This document shows, piece after piece, positions 24,198 through 32,158 of a stretch of DNA of 64,000 nucleotides. The notes under the pieces were generated by a model. That model saw nothing but the letters and a program-made list of their open reading frames with translations. It was not told the DNA's origin and ran no database searches. Within the stretch, counting starts at the first letter, position 1, and each line of letters opens with the position of its first letter. This stretch comes from SG8-30 sp963695085. Lineage in GTDB: Bacteria > Pseudomonadota > Gammaproteobacteria > Steroidobacterales > Steroidobacteraceae. The translations under genes were made by a program, and so were the position numbers. The stretch covers positions 310,001-374,000 of the forward strand of contig CAVOFV010000008.1 of the NCBI GenBank assembly GCA_963695085.1, given 5' to 3'.

Positions 24198-25325
24198 ATG
24201 CCCATCACGATTGGCGTGCTCAAGGAGACCGTGGCTGGCGAGACGCGGGTGGCCATCAGCCCGGAGGTCGCCGGAAAGTTCACCGCCGCCGGCGCGAGGA
24301 TCGCCCTGCAGACCGGCGCCGGAGTCCGTGCCCGCTTCCCGGACGCGGCCTACCAGGGCGTCGAATTTTCGGACACCGCCGAACAGGTCCTCGCCGCGGC
24401 TGACGTGCTGCTGACCGTGCAGCCGCTGCCGGTCGAGCGGGCCGCGGCGCTCAAGGCCGGCGCCGTCGTGGCCGGCTTCATGCAGCCGCATGCCCAGCTC
24501 GACCTGGTCCGCGCCCTGCGCGACCGCAAGGTCACGAGCTTCTCGATGGAACTGATACCGCGTATTTCACGCGCGCAGTCCATGGACGCCCTGTCGTCGC
24601 AGGCGGCGGTCGCCGGCTACAAGGCCGTGCTGCTCGCCGCCGCCACGGCGGACAAATTCTTCCCCATGCTGACCACCGCCGCCGGCACCATCCGGCCCAC
24701 CCAGGTGCTGGTGATCGGTGCCGGGGTCGCCGGCCTGCAGGCCATTGCGACCGCGCGCCGGCTCGGCGCGGTCGTCGAGGCCTACGACGTGCGCTCAGCC
24801 GTTCGCGACCAGGTCAAATCGCTCGGCGCCAAATTCGTCGACACGGGCGTAACGGCCGAAGGCGAGGGCGGTTACGCGCGCGAATTGACCGACGACGAGA
24901 AGCAGCAGCAGCGCGAGGTCCTCGACGACCGCATCGCGGCCGCCGATTGCGTCATCACGACCGCCGGCGTACCCGGGCGGCCGGCGCCGCGGATCATCAG
25001 CCGCGTCACCGTCGAGCGCATGAAACCCGGCGCGGTGATCGTCGACCTGCTGGCCGAAAATGGCGGCAACTGCGAACTGGCACGGCCCGGCGAGGTGGTC
25101 GAGCACGGCGGCGTGCGGATCATCGGCCCGGTCAACCTGCCGAGCTCCGTGGCCTATCACGCCAGCGAGATGTACGCGCGCAACCTGCTCAATTTCCTGA
25201 AGCCCGCGCTGGTCGAGGGTGAACTCAAGATCGACTGGGAAGACGAGGTGTTCGCGGCGGCGTGCGTCACGCACGACGGCGCGGTGAAACATGAGGCAAC
25301 GGCCAAGTTGCTGGGGGGTGCGTGA
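24198..25325 (+). CDS. pntAA: NAD(P) transhydrogenase, alpha subunit part 1 (soluble NAD(H)-binding domain I)
   Basis: 375 residues: the alanine-dehydrogenase-like domain I. It begins ITIGVLKETVAGETRVAISP and has the nucleotide site VLVIGAGVAGLQAIATARRLGA (about 171-192) and the mobile-loop region. As part of the three-gene enzyme it binds NAD(H) on the cytoplasmic side and exchanges hydride with PntB, linked to proton movement, mainly making NADPH. It overlaps pntAB at the stop (TGATG). Confidence 0.96.
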   Translation: MPITIGVLKETVAGETRVAISPEVAGKFTAAGARIALQTGAGVRARFPDAAYQGVEFSDTAEQVLAAADVLLTVQPLPVERAAALKAGAVVAGFMQPHAQLDLVRALRDRKVTSFSMELIPRISRAQSMDALSSQAAVAGYKAVLLAAATADKFFPMLTTAAGTIRPTQVLVIGAGVAGLQAIATARRLGAVVEAYDVRSAVRDQVKSLGAKFVDTGVTAEGEGGYARELTDDEKQQQREVLDDRIAAADCVITTAGVPGRPAPRIISRVTVERMKPGAVIVDLLAENGGNCELARPGEVVEHGGVRIIGPVNLPSSVAYHASEMYARNLLNFLKPALVEGELKIDWEDEVFAAACVTHDGAVKHEATAKLLGGA

Positions 25326-25627
25326 TGGAAGGCGTGACGGCGCTCTACATGGTGATGCTGGCGGCCTTCACGGGCTACGAGGTGATTGCGCGCGTGCCGG
25401 TCATCCTGCACACGCCACTCATGTCCGGGTCGAATTTCGTGCACGGCATCGTGCTGGTCGGTGCGATGGTTGCGCTCGGCCGCGCCGGATCGCCGCTCGA
25501 GCAGGTCATCGGCTTCCTCGGCGTGGCACTCGGCGCCGGTAACGCGGTCGGCGGCTACGTTGTCACCGAGCGCATGCTGCAGATGTTCAAGTCCAGCGGC
25601 CAGAAGTCGCGCAAGGAGGCGCCATGA
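25325..25627 (+). CDS. pntAB: NAD(P) transhydrogenase, alpha subunit part 2 (membrane)
   Basis: About 100 residues with three membrane segments, corresponding to the C-terminal membrane part of E. coli PntA made as a separate chain. ATG 25325 overlaps the pntAA stop; GTG 25322 is an alternative start. The motif TPLMSGSNFVHGIVLVGAM is the conserved membrane signature. It joins PntB to form the proton channel. Confidence 0.94.
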   Translation: MEGVTALYMVMLAAFTGYEVIARVPVILHTPLMSGSNFVHGIVLVGAMVALGRAGSPLEQVIGFLGVALGAGNAVGGYVVTERMLQMFKSSGQKSRKEAP

Positions 25628-27048
25628 TGGGCGGCCTGCTTCCGGAGAACACCACGCTGCTGCTGATCGACGCCAGCTACCTGCTGGTCGCGTTCCTGTT
25701 CATCATGGGCCTCAAGGCCATGAGCTCACCGGTCACGGCGCGGCGCGGCATCGTGGTCGCCGGCATCGGCATGCTGATCGGCACGGTGATGAGTTTCCTG
25801 TACCCGGGCATGGGCAACTTCGCCCTGATGCTGGCCGCCATCGCGGTCGGCGGCATCCTCGCCTGGTGGTCCGGCAAGAAAGTCGCGATGACCGACATGC
25901 CGCAGATGATCGCGCTGTACAACGGCATGGGCGGCGGCGCGGCGGCGTCGATCGCCGCGGTCGAGCTGTTTCGCGCGGTGAGCGCCGAGCCAGGCTCGGC
26001 CTCCGACCACGGCACCGTGGCCAGCAGCCTTGCGGTCGCCGGCGCGTTCATCGGCTCGGTCAGCTTTTCCGGGTCGATGATCGCCTTCGCCAAGCTGCAG
26101 GGGCTCATCGGCAGCAGCATGCGCTTCAAGGGCCAGCAGTTCTTCAACATCGTCATCACGGTCGCGACGCTGTTGCTCGGTGTCTCGATCGTGGCGCTGG
26201 GTCCTCCCACCGGCCAGCAGGTCGTGCCCTTCTTCATGCTGGCGCTGCTGCTGGGCGTCACGATGACGCTGCCGATCGGCGGCGCCGACATGCCGGTGGT
26301 GATCTCCCTGTACAACGCCCTGACCGGCCTGGCCGTGGCCTTCGAGGGCTTCGTGCTGAACAACGCGGCGATGATCATCGCCGGCATCGTGGTCGGCTCG
26401 GCCGGCACGCTGCTCACGCAGTTGATGGCGAAGGCGATGAACCGCTCGCTGGCCAACGTGCTGTTCTCGAATTTCGGCGCGAGCGAGGCCGGTACCAGCG
26501 AGGGGGTCAGCGGCTCGCTGAAGCCGATCGAGCCGTCCGACGCTGGCGTCATGATGGCCTTCGCCGAAAAGGTGCTGGTCATCCCGGGCTATGGCATGGC
26601 GGTGGCGCAGGCGCAACACAAGGTCTGGGAACTGTGCAGGCTGCTCATCGAGCGCGGCGTCAACGTGCGTTTCGCGATCCACCCGGTCGCCGGCCGCATG
26701 CCGGGCCACATGAACGTGCTGCTGGCCGAAGCCGGCGTGCCCTACGACCTGATCGCGGACCTTGACGAGATCAACGCCGAGTTCGAGACCGCCGACGTGG
26801 CACTCGTGATCGGCGCCAACGACGTCGTCAACCCGGTCGCGCGCAGCGACAAGTCGAGCCCGATCTACGGCATGCCGATCCTCAACGCGGACCAGGCGCG
26901 CAACACGCTGGTCGTCAAGCGCGGCCAGGGCGCCGGGTTCTCTGGCATCGAGAACCACCTGTTCTACCTCGACAACACGCGCATGGTGTACGGCGACGCG
27001 CAGAAGGTCGCCGCGGAGTTGATCCAGGCGGTGAAAGCAGTCGGCTGA
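25624..27048 (+). CDS. pntB: NAD(P) transhydrogenase, beta subunit
   Basis: 474 residues. Eight or nine membrane helices (residues 10-270) are followed by the NADP(H)-binding domain III with VIPGYGMAVAQAQH (about 319-332), IHPVAGRMPGHMNVLLAEA, VIGANDVVNPVAR and the NADP clamp KRGQGAGFSGIENHLFY. It completes the proton-translocating transhydrogenase. ATG 25624 overlaps the pntAB stop by 4 nt, so all three subunits are translationally coupled. Confidence 0.97.
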   Translation: MMGGLLPENTTLLLIDASYLLVAFLFIMGLKAMSSPVTARRGIVVAGIGMLIGTVMSFLYPGMGNFALMLAAIAVGGILAWWSGKKVAMTDMPQMIALYNGMGGGAAASIAAVELFRAVSAEPGSASDHGTVASSLAVAGAFIGSVSFSGSMIAFAKLQGLIGSSMRFKGQQFFNIVITVATLLLGVSIVALGPPTGQQVVPFFMLALLLGVTMTLPIGGADMPVVISLYNALTGLAVAFEGFVLNNAAMIIAGIVVGSAGTLLTQLMAKAMNRSLANVLFSNFGASEAGTSEGVSGSLKPIEPSDAGVMMAFAEKVLVIPGYGMAVAQAQHKVWELCRLLIERGVNVRFAIHPVAGRMPGHMNVLLAEAGVPYDLIADLDEINAEFETADVALVIGANDVVNPVARSDKSSPIYGMPILNADQARNTLVVKRGQGAGFSGIENHLFYLDNTRMVYGDAQKVAAELIQAVKAVG

Positions 27049-27126
27049 GCGGGACGGTGGTGAGCGCGCGGTGCCGTGCCGGATGGTGCGGAGGCGTCAG
27101 GCCTCAACCGGGGCCTGATCCGGCGG

Positions 27127-27330
27127 TCACTCGGCGTCGGCGTTCGGCATGACCAGCCACAGCACCAGATACACGATGATGCCCGGGAAGGCTGCGCTCA
27201 GCACCGAAACGACCACGTAGATCAGCCGCACCTTGCCCGGCGACCAGCCGACCCAGTCCGCCAGGCCGCCGCAAACGCCGGCGATGACGCGGTCCCTGGA
27301 CCGCTTGAGCTTGGCCTTGCCTTCCGCCAT
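27127..27330 (-). CDS. PspC-domain membrane protein
   Basis: 67 residues, a single PspC domain: RDRVIAGVCGGLADWVGW followed by one long hydrophobic stretch (PGIIVYLVLWLVMP). AGGAGAG lies a few bases before ATG 27330. Stand-alone PspC proteins are small inner-membrane proteins linked to envelope-stress responses; none of the other psp genes is nearby, so its partner is unknown. Confidence 0.88.
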   Translation of the reverse strand: MAEGKAKLKRSRDRVIAGVCGGLADWVGWSPGKVRLIYVVVSVLSAAFPGIIVYLVLWLVMPNADAE

Positions 27331-27407
27331 CGATCTCTCCTCCCGGCCGCACGACTGCCGCCAACTCTAGCAGGATTCCGCCGCCGGTCCCTGCCGCGGA
27401 CGCGAAT

Positions 27408-27779
27408 TCACGCGGCGGCCAGGAAGATCGCTGCCACGCAGCCGATCCCGACGAACCACGCCAGCGAGCGCAGCGCGGCGCGGTCGGCAAGGTATGCGGC
27501 GAGGTAACCGATGCGGGCGGCGATGAACGCCACCGCCAGCGCATCCACTCGCGCGGCATCGGCGCCCAGCTGGCTGGCGATGATGACTGCAGCCGCGAAC
27601 AGCGGGAACGCCTCGAAGGAATTCTGCTGGGCCGCATTGGCGCGGGCCCGCCAGCCGCTCAGGCCGTCCAGCCACGCGCGGGGATTGCGGTTGTCGTACG
27701 GTGCGCCGGCCTTGGCCAGCATCGTTGCCACGTAGGGCAGCGCTCCGGCAACCAGGATGCACCAAAAGGAAACAGGCAT
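27408..27779 (-). CDS. MAPEG family inner-membrane protein
   Basis: 123 residues with four membrane helices. MAPEG marks: the N-terminal ILVAGALPYVATMLAKAG, NRNPRAWLDGLSGW and the polar motif RANAAQQNSFEAFPLFAAAV, then RIGYLAAYLAD. The family includes glutathione-dependent membrane enzymes; bacterial short members are of unknown substrate. ATG 27779 with GGGAG about 8 nt upstream is preferred over an upstream in-frame ATG at 27803. Confidence 0.9.
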   Translation of the reverse strand: MPVSFWCILVAGALPYVATMLAKAGAPYDNRNPRAWLDGLSGWRARANAAQQNSFEAFPLFAAAVIIASQLGADAARVDALAVAFIAARIGYLAAYLADRAALRSLAWFVGIGCVAAIFLAAA

Positions 27780-27849
27780 GGCTTGGCTCCCACGGGCGCC
27801 CATCGCGGCGCGGCAGGGAGTCTATCAGCGGCCCGTGACTCCGCTGCGG

Positions 27850-28377
27850 CTAACTGCCCGGGCCTCGTCGGTGCTGGCCCGACGGCGGCACGGCGGCTGG
27901 GCGCCGGTCGCGCAGCATCCGCTCGCGCATGTCGCGGCGCTGGTCCGGCGTCATGTGGCGCCAGCGCTCGCGCAGTTCCTGCCGACGCTCGGGCGGCAGC
28001 GCGTGAAAGCGCCGGTAGGCGTCCCGCACCTGGTCACGCTGCTGGGGGCTCAGGTCGCGGAAGCGCTGCCAGCGTTGCCTGACGCGCGCCTTTTCATCGG
28101 GCGGCAACTGCTGCCATTTCTGCCAGCGCTCGCGCGCCCGCGCCTGCTGTTCGGGGGTCATGCGCAGCCAGCGGTCGGCACCGCGCGCCATTGCCTGCTG
28201 GCGTCCCGGCGGCATCTCGTCCCAACCCGCCTGAAAGCGCTCCAGGAACTGCTGCTGCCCGGCGGAAAGCGCGGCCCACGGCACGCCCGGCGTCGTCTCC
28301 TGCGCCAGCGCCGGCAGCGCCGCCAACACGAGCCACGCCGACGCGATGACCGCCAGACTAACCTTCGTTCTTGACAT
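27850..28377 (-). CDS. DUF3106 exported protein
   Basis: 175 residues: a signal peptide (about 1-27, ending ALPALAQ), then a helical, Arg/Gln/Trp-rich body with four or five copies of a roughly 19-residue motif of the kind LPPDEKARVRQRWQRFRDLS, each with a P-x-x-R/Q turn and a conserved Trp or Arg. This is the DUF3106 pattern. Function is unknown. It overlaps the end of the preceding small gene by 20 nt and is the last gene of the ECF sigma operon, so it is probably an envelope output of that sigma factor. Confidence 0.88.
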   Translation of the reverse strand: MSRTKVSLAVIASAWLVLAALPALAQETTPGVPWAALSAGQQQFLERFQAGWDEMPPGRQQAMARGADRWLRMTPEQQARARERWQKWQQLPPDEKARVRQRWQRFRDLSPQQRDQVRDAYRRFHALPPERRQELRERWRHMTPDQRRDMRERMLRDRRPAAVPPSGQHRRGPGS

Positions 28378-28612
28378 CGCCTTGCACCTCCCGTCGCCTC
28401 GCAGAGCGCTCGATTTCGCGGTCGAGATCACTGGTCATCAGCGCATCACTCAGTTCTTCGTCGAGTCCCGCCTCCTCGGCAAGGAACTCAAGGAATCCCG
28501 GCTCGATCGTGTCTTCCGGCCGCGGCGGTTTGTCGGCCGCTGCCGCTCCGGCGCCCAGCGCGGCAATCGGTGCCAACGCCAGGATCGCCGCCGCCCATGA
28601 CCGTGCGCGCAT
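28358..28612 (-). CDS. Small exported acidic protein in an ECF sigma operon
   Basis: 84 residues from ATG 28612. An N-terminal hydrophobic segment (AAAILALAPIAALGAGAAAA) is followed by an acidic stretch, FLEFLAEEAGLDEELSDAL. No family recognised. It lies 4 nt after the preceding gene and overlaps the DUF3106 gene, so it is clearly part of the same transcript. The similar acidic LAEEAG and LAADED patches in this and the upstream gene may mark interacting partners (inference). Confidence 0.75.
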   Translation of the reverse strand: MRARSWAAAILALAPIAALGAGAAAADKPPRPEDTIEPGFLEFLAEEAGLDEELSDALMTSDLDREIERSARRREVQGDVKNEG

Positions 28613-28616
28613 TGCC

Positions 28617-28991
28617 TCAGCCAATTCCGTTGCCCGCCCCGGCCTGCGCGGCCCAGGCGTAGAACTCGGGGTCTTCGTGCAGCAGGTCGAGGTCTTCGTC
28701 GGCCGCCAGCAGGTCGAAATCATCGACCAGCGCGGCCACCGCCGGCGCCATGACGGGTCCTTCACCCACGCCGCCGGGCTGCAACCACAGCGTCACCGCC
28801 AGCACGGCCAGCGCGGCAACCGCCGTCGCCGGTACCCAGGGGCTGCGCCAGGCGGTCGGCTTGCCCAGTTCCGCAACCGCCGCGTAGCGTGCCTGCGTCA
28901 GACGCGAGCGCATGCTGCCATCGATGCGCTCGACGCCTTCGTTGAAGACCGCGCGGGCGCGGGCTGCGAATCGATCATTGCCGTCGGTCAT
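28617..28991 (-). CDS. Membrane-anchored protein coupled to an ECF sigma factor (DUF3619-like, possible anti-sigma)
   Basis: 124 residues, with ATG 28991 overlapping the sigma-factor stop (ATGA). The N-terminal cytoplasmic part (RFAARARAVFNEGVERID...RLTQARYAAVAE) is followed by one membrane helix (about 53-68) and an acidic exterior (DDFDLLAADEDLDLLHEDPE). The layout, position and coupling fit a small anti-sigma or sigma-linked membrane protein. It lacks the His/Cys zinc motif of classical ZAS anti-sigmas. Confidence 0.8.
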   Translation of the reverse strand: MTDGNDRFAARARAVFNEGVERIDGSMRSRLTQARYAAVAELGKPTAWRSPWVPATAVAALAVLAVTLWLQPGGVGEGPVMAPAVAALVDDFDLLAADEDLDLLHEDPEFYAWAAQAGAGNGIG

Positions 28992-29530
28992 GTCCAATGC
29001 TCCCCGAGCCGGTCGCGCAGCGTATGCACGGCGCGAAAGTAATGCGTCTTGACGCTGCCTTCGGAACAACCCATGGCCACCGCCGTCTCCGCCACGCCAA
29101 GTCCTTCCAGCGCCCGCAGCACGAATGCTTGCCGTTGCCGGTCCGGCAAGGCCGCCAGCCCGGCCTCGAGCGACTCGAGCGCCTGCTCGCCCTCCAACCG
29201 CTGCAGTGGTCCGCCACCCGGATCCGGGGCTGCGGCCACCGGGTCGTAGACGTCGTCGTCCGCGCCGCCGCGTGACGGCATCCACGCCATCACCCGCATG
29301 CGCACCTTGCGCCGCCGCATGAAGTCGCGGATCCCATTGTTCAGGATTCGGTAAAACAGCGGTGTCCACTCGGCCGCCGGCCGCCGGCCGTAGCTGCGCG
29401 CCAGGCTGATCATCGCATCCTGGACGATGTCCAGCGCATCGTCGTCGTCCCTGACGGCGCCGCGCGCGATGCGGAAGGCGCGCCGCTCAACCGCGGCCAG
29501 GAACCGTTCCAGCGCCTGGGCCTGGCCCAT
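28988..29530 (-). CDS. ECF-type RNA polymerase sigma factor
   Basis: 180 residues from ATG 29530; an in-frame ATG at 29608 would add 26 residues. Region 2 is ALERFLAAVERRAFRIARGA...DDALDIVQDAMISLARSYG, and region 4 is ALPDRQRQAFVLRALEGLGVAETA with the recognition helix GCSEGSVKTHYFRAVHTL. It would direct transcription of its own operon with the anchored protein, the acidic exported protein and DUF3106. Confidence 0.93.
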   Translation of the reverse strand: MGQAQALERFLAAVERRAFRIARGAVRDDDDALDIVQDAMISLARSYGRRPAAEWTPLFYRILNNGIRDFMRRRKVRMRVMAWMPSRGGADDDVYDPVAAAPDPGGGPLQRLEGEQALESLEAGLAALPDRQRQAFVLRALEGLGVAETAVAMGCSEGSVKTHYFRAVHTLRDRLGEHWT

Positions 29531-29655
29531 GACCGAAGTCTCCGTTGCCGCCGTGCCCCGGGGCATCCCGGCGGCCGGCATCATCAGGTCAAGACTAGCA
29601 GACGCCATGTTCACAAACGCTCCGGCACGACGGCCGCGCAGGCGGCCTTCACGGG

Positions 29656-29664
29656 TGCTATAAC
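29656..29664 (+). promoter_or_regulatory. Extended -10 promoter candidate for priA
   Basis: TGCTATAAC fits the extended -10 form (TGnTATAAT with one mismatch), 61 nt before the priA GTG. No convincing -35 at 17 nt, as is common for extended -10 promoters. Confidence 0.45.
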
Positions 29665-29725
29665 GTTCGGCGCCCCGGCGCGTTGACGGCCCGGCGCACC
29701 ATATCCACTGCAGTTCTGCCCGGCC

Positions 29726-31918
29726 GTGACCCTCGCCCACGACACCCCGATCCTCAAGGTCGCCCTCGACACGCCATTGCGGCAGACCTTTGACTACCTG
29801 CCGCCCCGCGGCCAGGGCGGCTGGCCGGCCGTGCCCGGGGTGCGCGTCGAAGTGCCCCTCGGCCGGCGCCGGGCCATCGGCTATGTGACCGCCGTGACCG
29901 ACCGCAGCGATCTGCCGGCGGCACGCCTCAAGGCGGCCTACGCCGTGCTCGACGAAATGCCCCTGTGGGACCCGCCGACGCTGGAACTGATCAGCTGGGC
30001 CGCAGCCTATTACCACCACCCGGTGGGGGAAGTCTTCGGCACGGCCGCGCCCGTCGCGCTGCGTGCCGGCGCTGCGGCCACCCGGGACCAGACCTTCTGG
30101 CAACTCGCCGCGGCAGGGGACAGTTCCGGCCAGCGGCGCCTGGGCGCCCGCCAGCAACAAGTCCTGGAGCGGCTCGCCGCCGGGCCGGCGCCGGAGCCGG
30201 AATTGCGGCAGCTCGGACTCGGCGCCGCGCTGCGGTCGCTGGCACAGCGCGGCATCGTCGAGTCGTTTGGCGCCGCCGAGCCCGCGCCGCCGCCGGGCAC
30301 GGCCAGCAGCACCGCGCCCGAGCTGACCGCAGCGCAAAGGGCGGCCTGCGAGGCGGTGGCCGGGTCCTTCGGTTCATACGGCGCGTGGCTGTTGCGCGGC
30401 GTCACCGGCAGCGGCAAGACCGAGGTCTACCTGGACCTGATCCAGCGCGTGCTGTCGCGCGGCGGCGGCGCACTGGTGCTCGTGCCCGAGATCAGCCTGA
30501 CCCCGCAACTGGTGGCACGGTTTCGCGCCCGCCTCGCGGTACCGGTCGTCACCATGCATTCCTCCATGACCGACGCTGACCGCTTCACGGCCTGGCGGGC
30601 CGCGCGTTCGGGCGCGGCGCCGGTGGTCATCGGCACGCGTTCCGCGCTGTTCACGCCCATGCCGTCGCTCGGCCTCATCGTCGCGGACGAGGAACACGAC
30701 CCGTCCTACAAGCAGCAGGAAGGCTTCCGCTATTCGGCGCGGGACCTGGCCGTTGCGCGTGCCAGCCGCCATGACATCCCGGTGGTCCTCGGATCGGCGA
30801 CGCCGTCGCTGGAGACGCTCGCCAACGCGGTTTCAGGTCGCTACACGACGCTCGCGCTGCCCGAGCGGGTGGGCCGCGCCGGCGCGCCGCGCGTCAGCGT
30901 CGTGGACCTGCGGCACCACGCCGCCCGCGACGGGCTGGCGCAGCCGGTGCTGGCCGCGATCGAGCGGCACCTCGGCCAGCGCGGGCAGGTGCTTGTCTAC
31001 CTGAACCGGCGCGGCTACGCCCCGACGCTGTTCTGTACCGGTTGCGGCTGGATCGCGCCATGCCGCGCCTGCGACGCACGGCTCACGGTGCACATGACGC
31101 GCGCGCGCCTGCTCTGCCATCACTGCGGCGCGGACGAGCCGATGCCGTACGGCTGCCCGTCCTGCGGCGCCGAGGTACGGCCGGTCGGCCAGGGGACCGA
31201 GCGCGTCGCGCACGCGCTGGCTGACATCTTTCCGGGCGTCGCGCTGGTGCGCATCGACCGCGATGTCATACGCCGCCGCGGCGACATCGAGCGCGCGCTG
31301 GGCGAGGTGGCGTCCGGCAAGGCACGCATCCTGCTCGGCACGCAGATGCTCACCAAGGGCCACGATTATCCCAACGTCACGCTGGTCGCGATCCTCAACG
31401 CCGACCAGGGACTGTTCGGCGCCGACTTCCGCGCCAGCGAGCGCCTCGCCCAGCAGATCGTGCAGGTCTCCGGCCGCGCCGGCCGTGGCGACCGGCCGGG
31501 CGAGGTCCTGATCCAGTCCGCATTCCCCGAGAACCCGCTGCTGAGCAGCCTGGTGACCGAGGGCTACGACGGATTCGCCACGCGTGCGCTCGAGGAACGG
31601 CGGGCGGCGCATTGGCCGCCCTATTCGCACCTCGCGCTGCTGCGGGCGGACAGCCCCGACCGAGCCGAGATCTTCGGCTTCCTGGACCAGGCGCGCACCG
31701 CGACCGAGGGCCTGGTGCGCTCGGTGCGCGCGCTGGGCCCGGCGCCTGCGGCGATGGAACGCCGTGCCGGCCGCTACCGCGCGCAGCTGCTGCTCGAGAG
31801 CGCGACCCGCGGGTCGCTGCAGCGGTTGCTGGATGCCTGGCTGCCGCGCGTCGAGGCGCTCAAGCCACCGCGACGCATTCGCTGGTCCATGGACGTGGAC
31901 CCCATCGAGGTCGACTAG
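29726..31918 (+). CDS. priA: Primosomal protein N' (replication restart helicase)
   Basis: 730 residues from GTG 29726. There is an N-terminal DNA-binding domain, Walker A GVTGSGKTEVYL (about 223-234), Walker B DEEHD, and paired zinc sites (CTGCGWIAPCRACD and CHHCG...CPSCG) in the middle. The helicase C-terminal motifs are LLGTQMLTKGHDYPNVTLV and QVSGRAGRGDRPGEV. It reloads the replisome at stalled forks. It is monocistronic and divergent from the ECF sigma operon. Confidence 0.97.
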   Translation: MTLAHDTPILKVALDTPLRQTFDYLPPRGQGGWPAVPGVRVEVPLGRRRAIGYVTAVTDRSDLPAARLKAAYAVLDEMPLWDPPTLELISWAAAYYHHPVGEVFGTAAPVALRAGAAATRDQTFWQLAAAGDSSGQRRLGARQQQVLERLAAGPAPEPELRQLGLGAALRSLAQRGIVESFGAAEPAPPPGTASSTAPELTAAQRAACEAVAGSFGSYGAWLLRGVTGSGKTEVYLDLIQRVLSRGGGALVLVPEISLTPQLVARFRARLAVPVVTMHSSMTDADRFTAWRAARSGAAPVVIGTRSALFTPMPSLGLIVADEEHDPSYKQQEGFRYSARDLAVARASRHDIPVVLGSATPSLETLANAVSGRYTTLALPERVGRAGAPRVSVVDLRHHAARDGLAQPVLAAIERHLGQRGQVLVYLNRRGYAPTLFCTGCGWIAPCRACDARLTVHMTRARLLCHHCGADEPMPYGCPSCGAEVRPVGQGTERVAHALADIFPGVALVRIDRDVIRRRGDIERALGEVASGKARILLGTQMLTKGHDYPNVTLVAILNADQGLFGADFRASERLAQQIVQVSGRAGRGDRPGEVLIQSAFPENPLLSSLVTEGYDGFATRALEERRAAHWPPYSHLALLRADSPDRAEIFGFLDQARTATEGLVRSVRALGPAPAAMERRAGRYRAQLLLESATRGSLQRLLDAWLPRVEALKPPRRIRWSMDVDPIEVD

Positions 31919-31980
31919 CGCGCGGAACGCGCGGCTCTCGCGCCAGCGTCGGCGAGCCGGTAGGGGGCAGACCCCGCAAC

Positions 31981-32046
31981 GCCATCCGCCCCGGGCCCGC
32001 TCGCTCAGTCGATCTTTATTCGCTCGCCGGGCCCGGGGCGGATGGC
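31981..32046. repeat. Large perfect hairpin repeat between priA and argS
   Basis: Two perfect 19-nt arms (31981-31999 and 32028-32046) enclose a 28-nt loop. The 30 nt at 31998-32027 (loop plus one base of each arm) recurs exactly, on the other strand, at 34669-34698 beyond the SPOR gene. It lies between priA and argS, where it could end priA transcription. The repeat and the second hairpin at 34537 suggest an intergenic palindromic repeat family. Confidence 0.8.
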
Positions 32047-32158
32047 GGAAGCCGGCCGCAGCAAGGCGTTTTTCCGACAGCGTGGGAACAGGAGAGCCGG
32101 ACGCCGTACTCGTCCTCCATCGGGTAGACTTGCGCGCCAAGTCCGCCTGATCCCGCCC

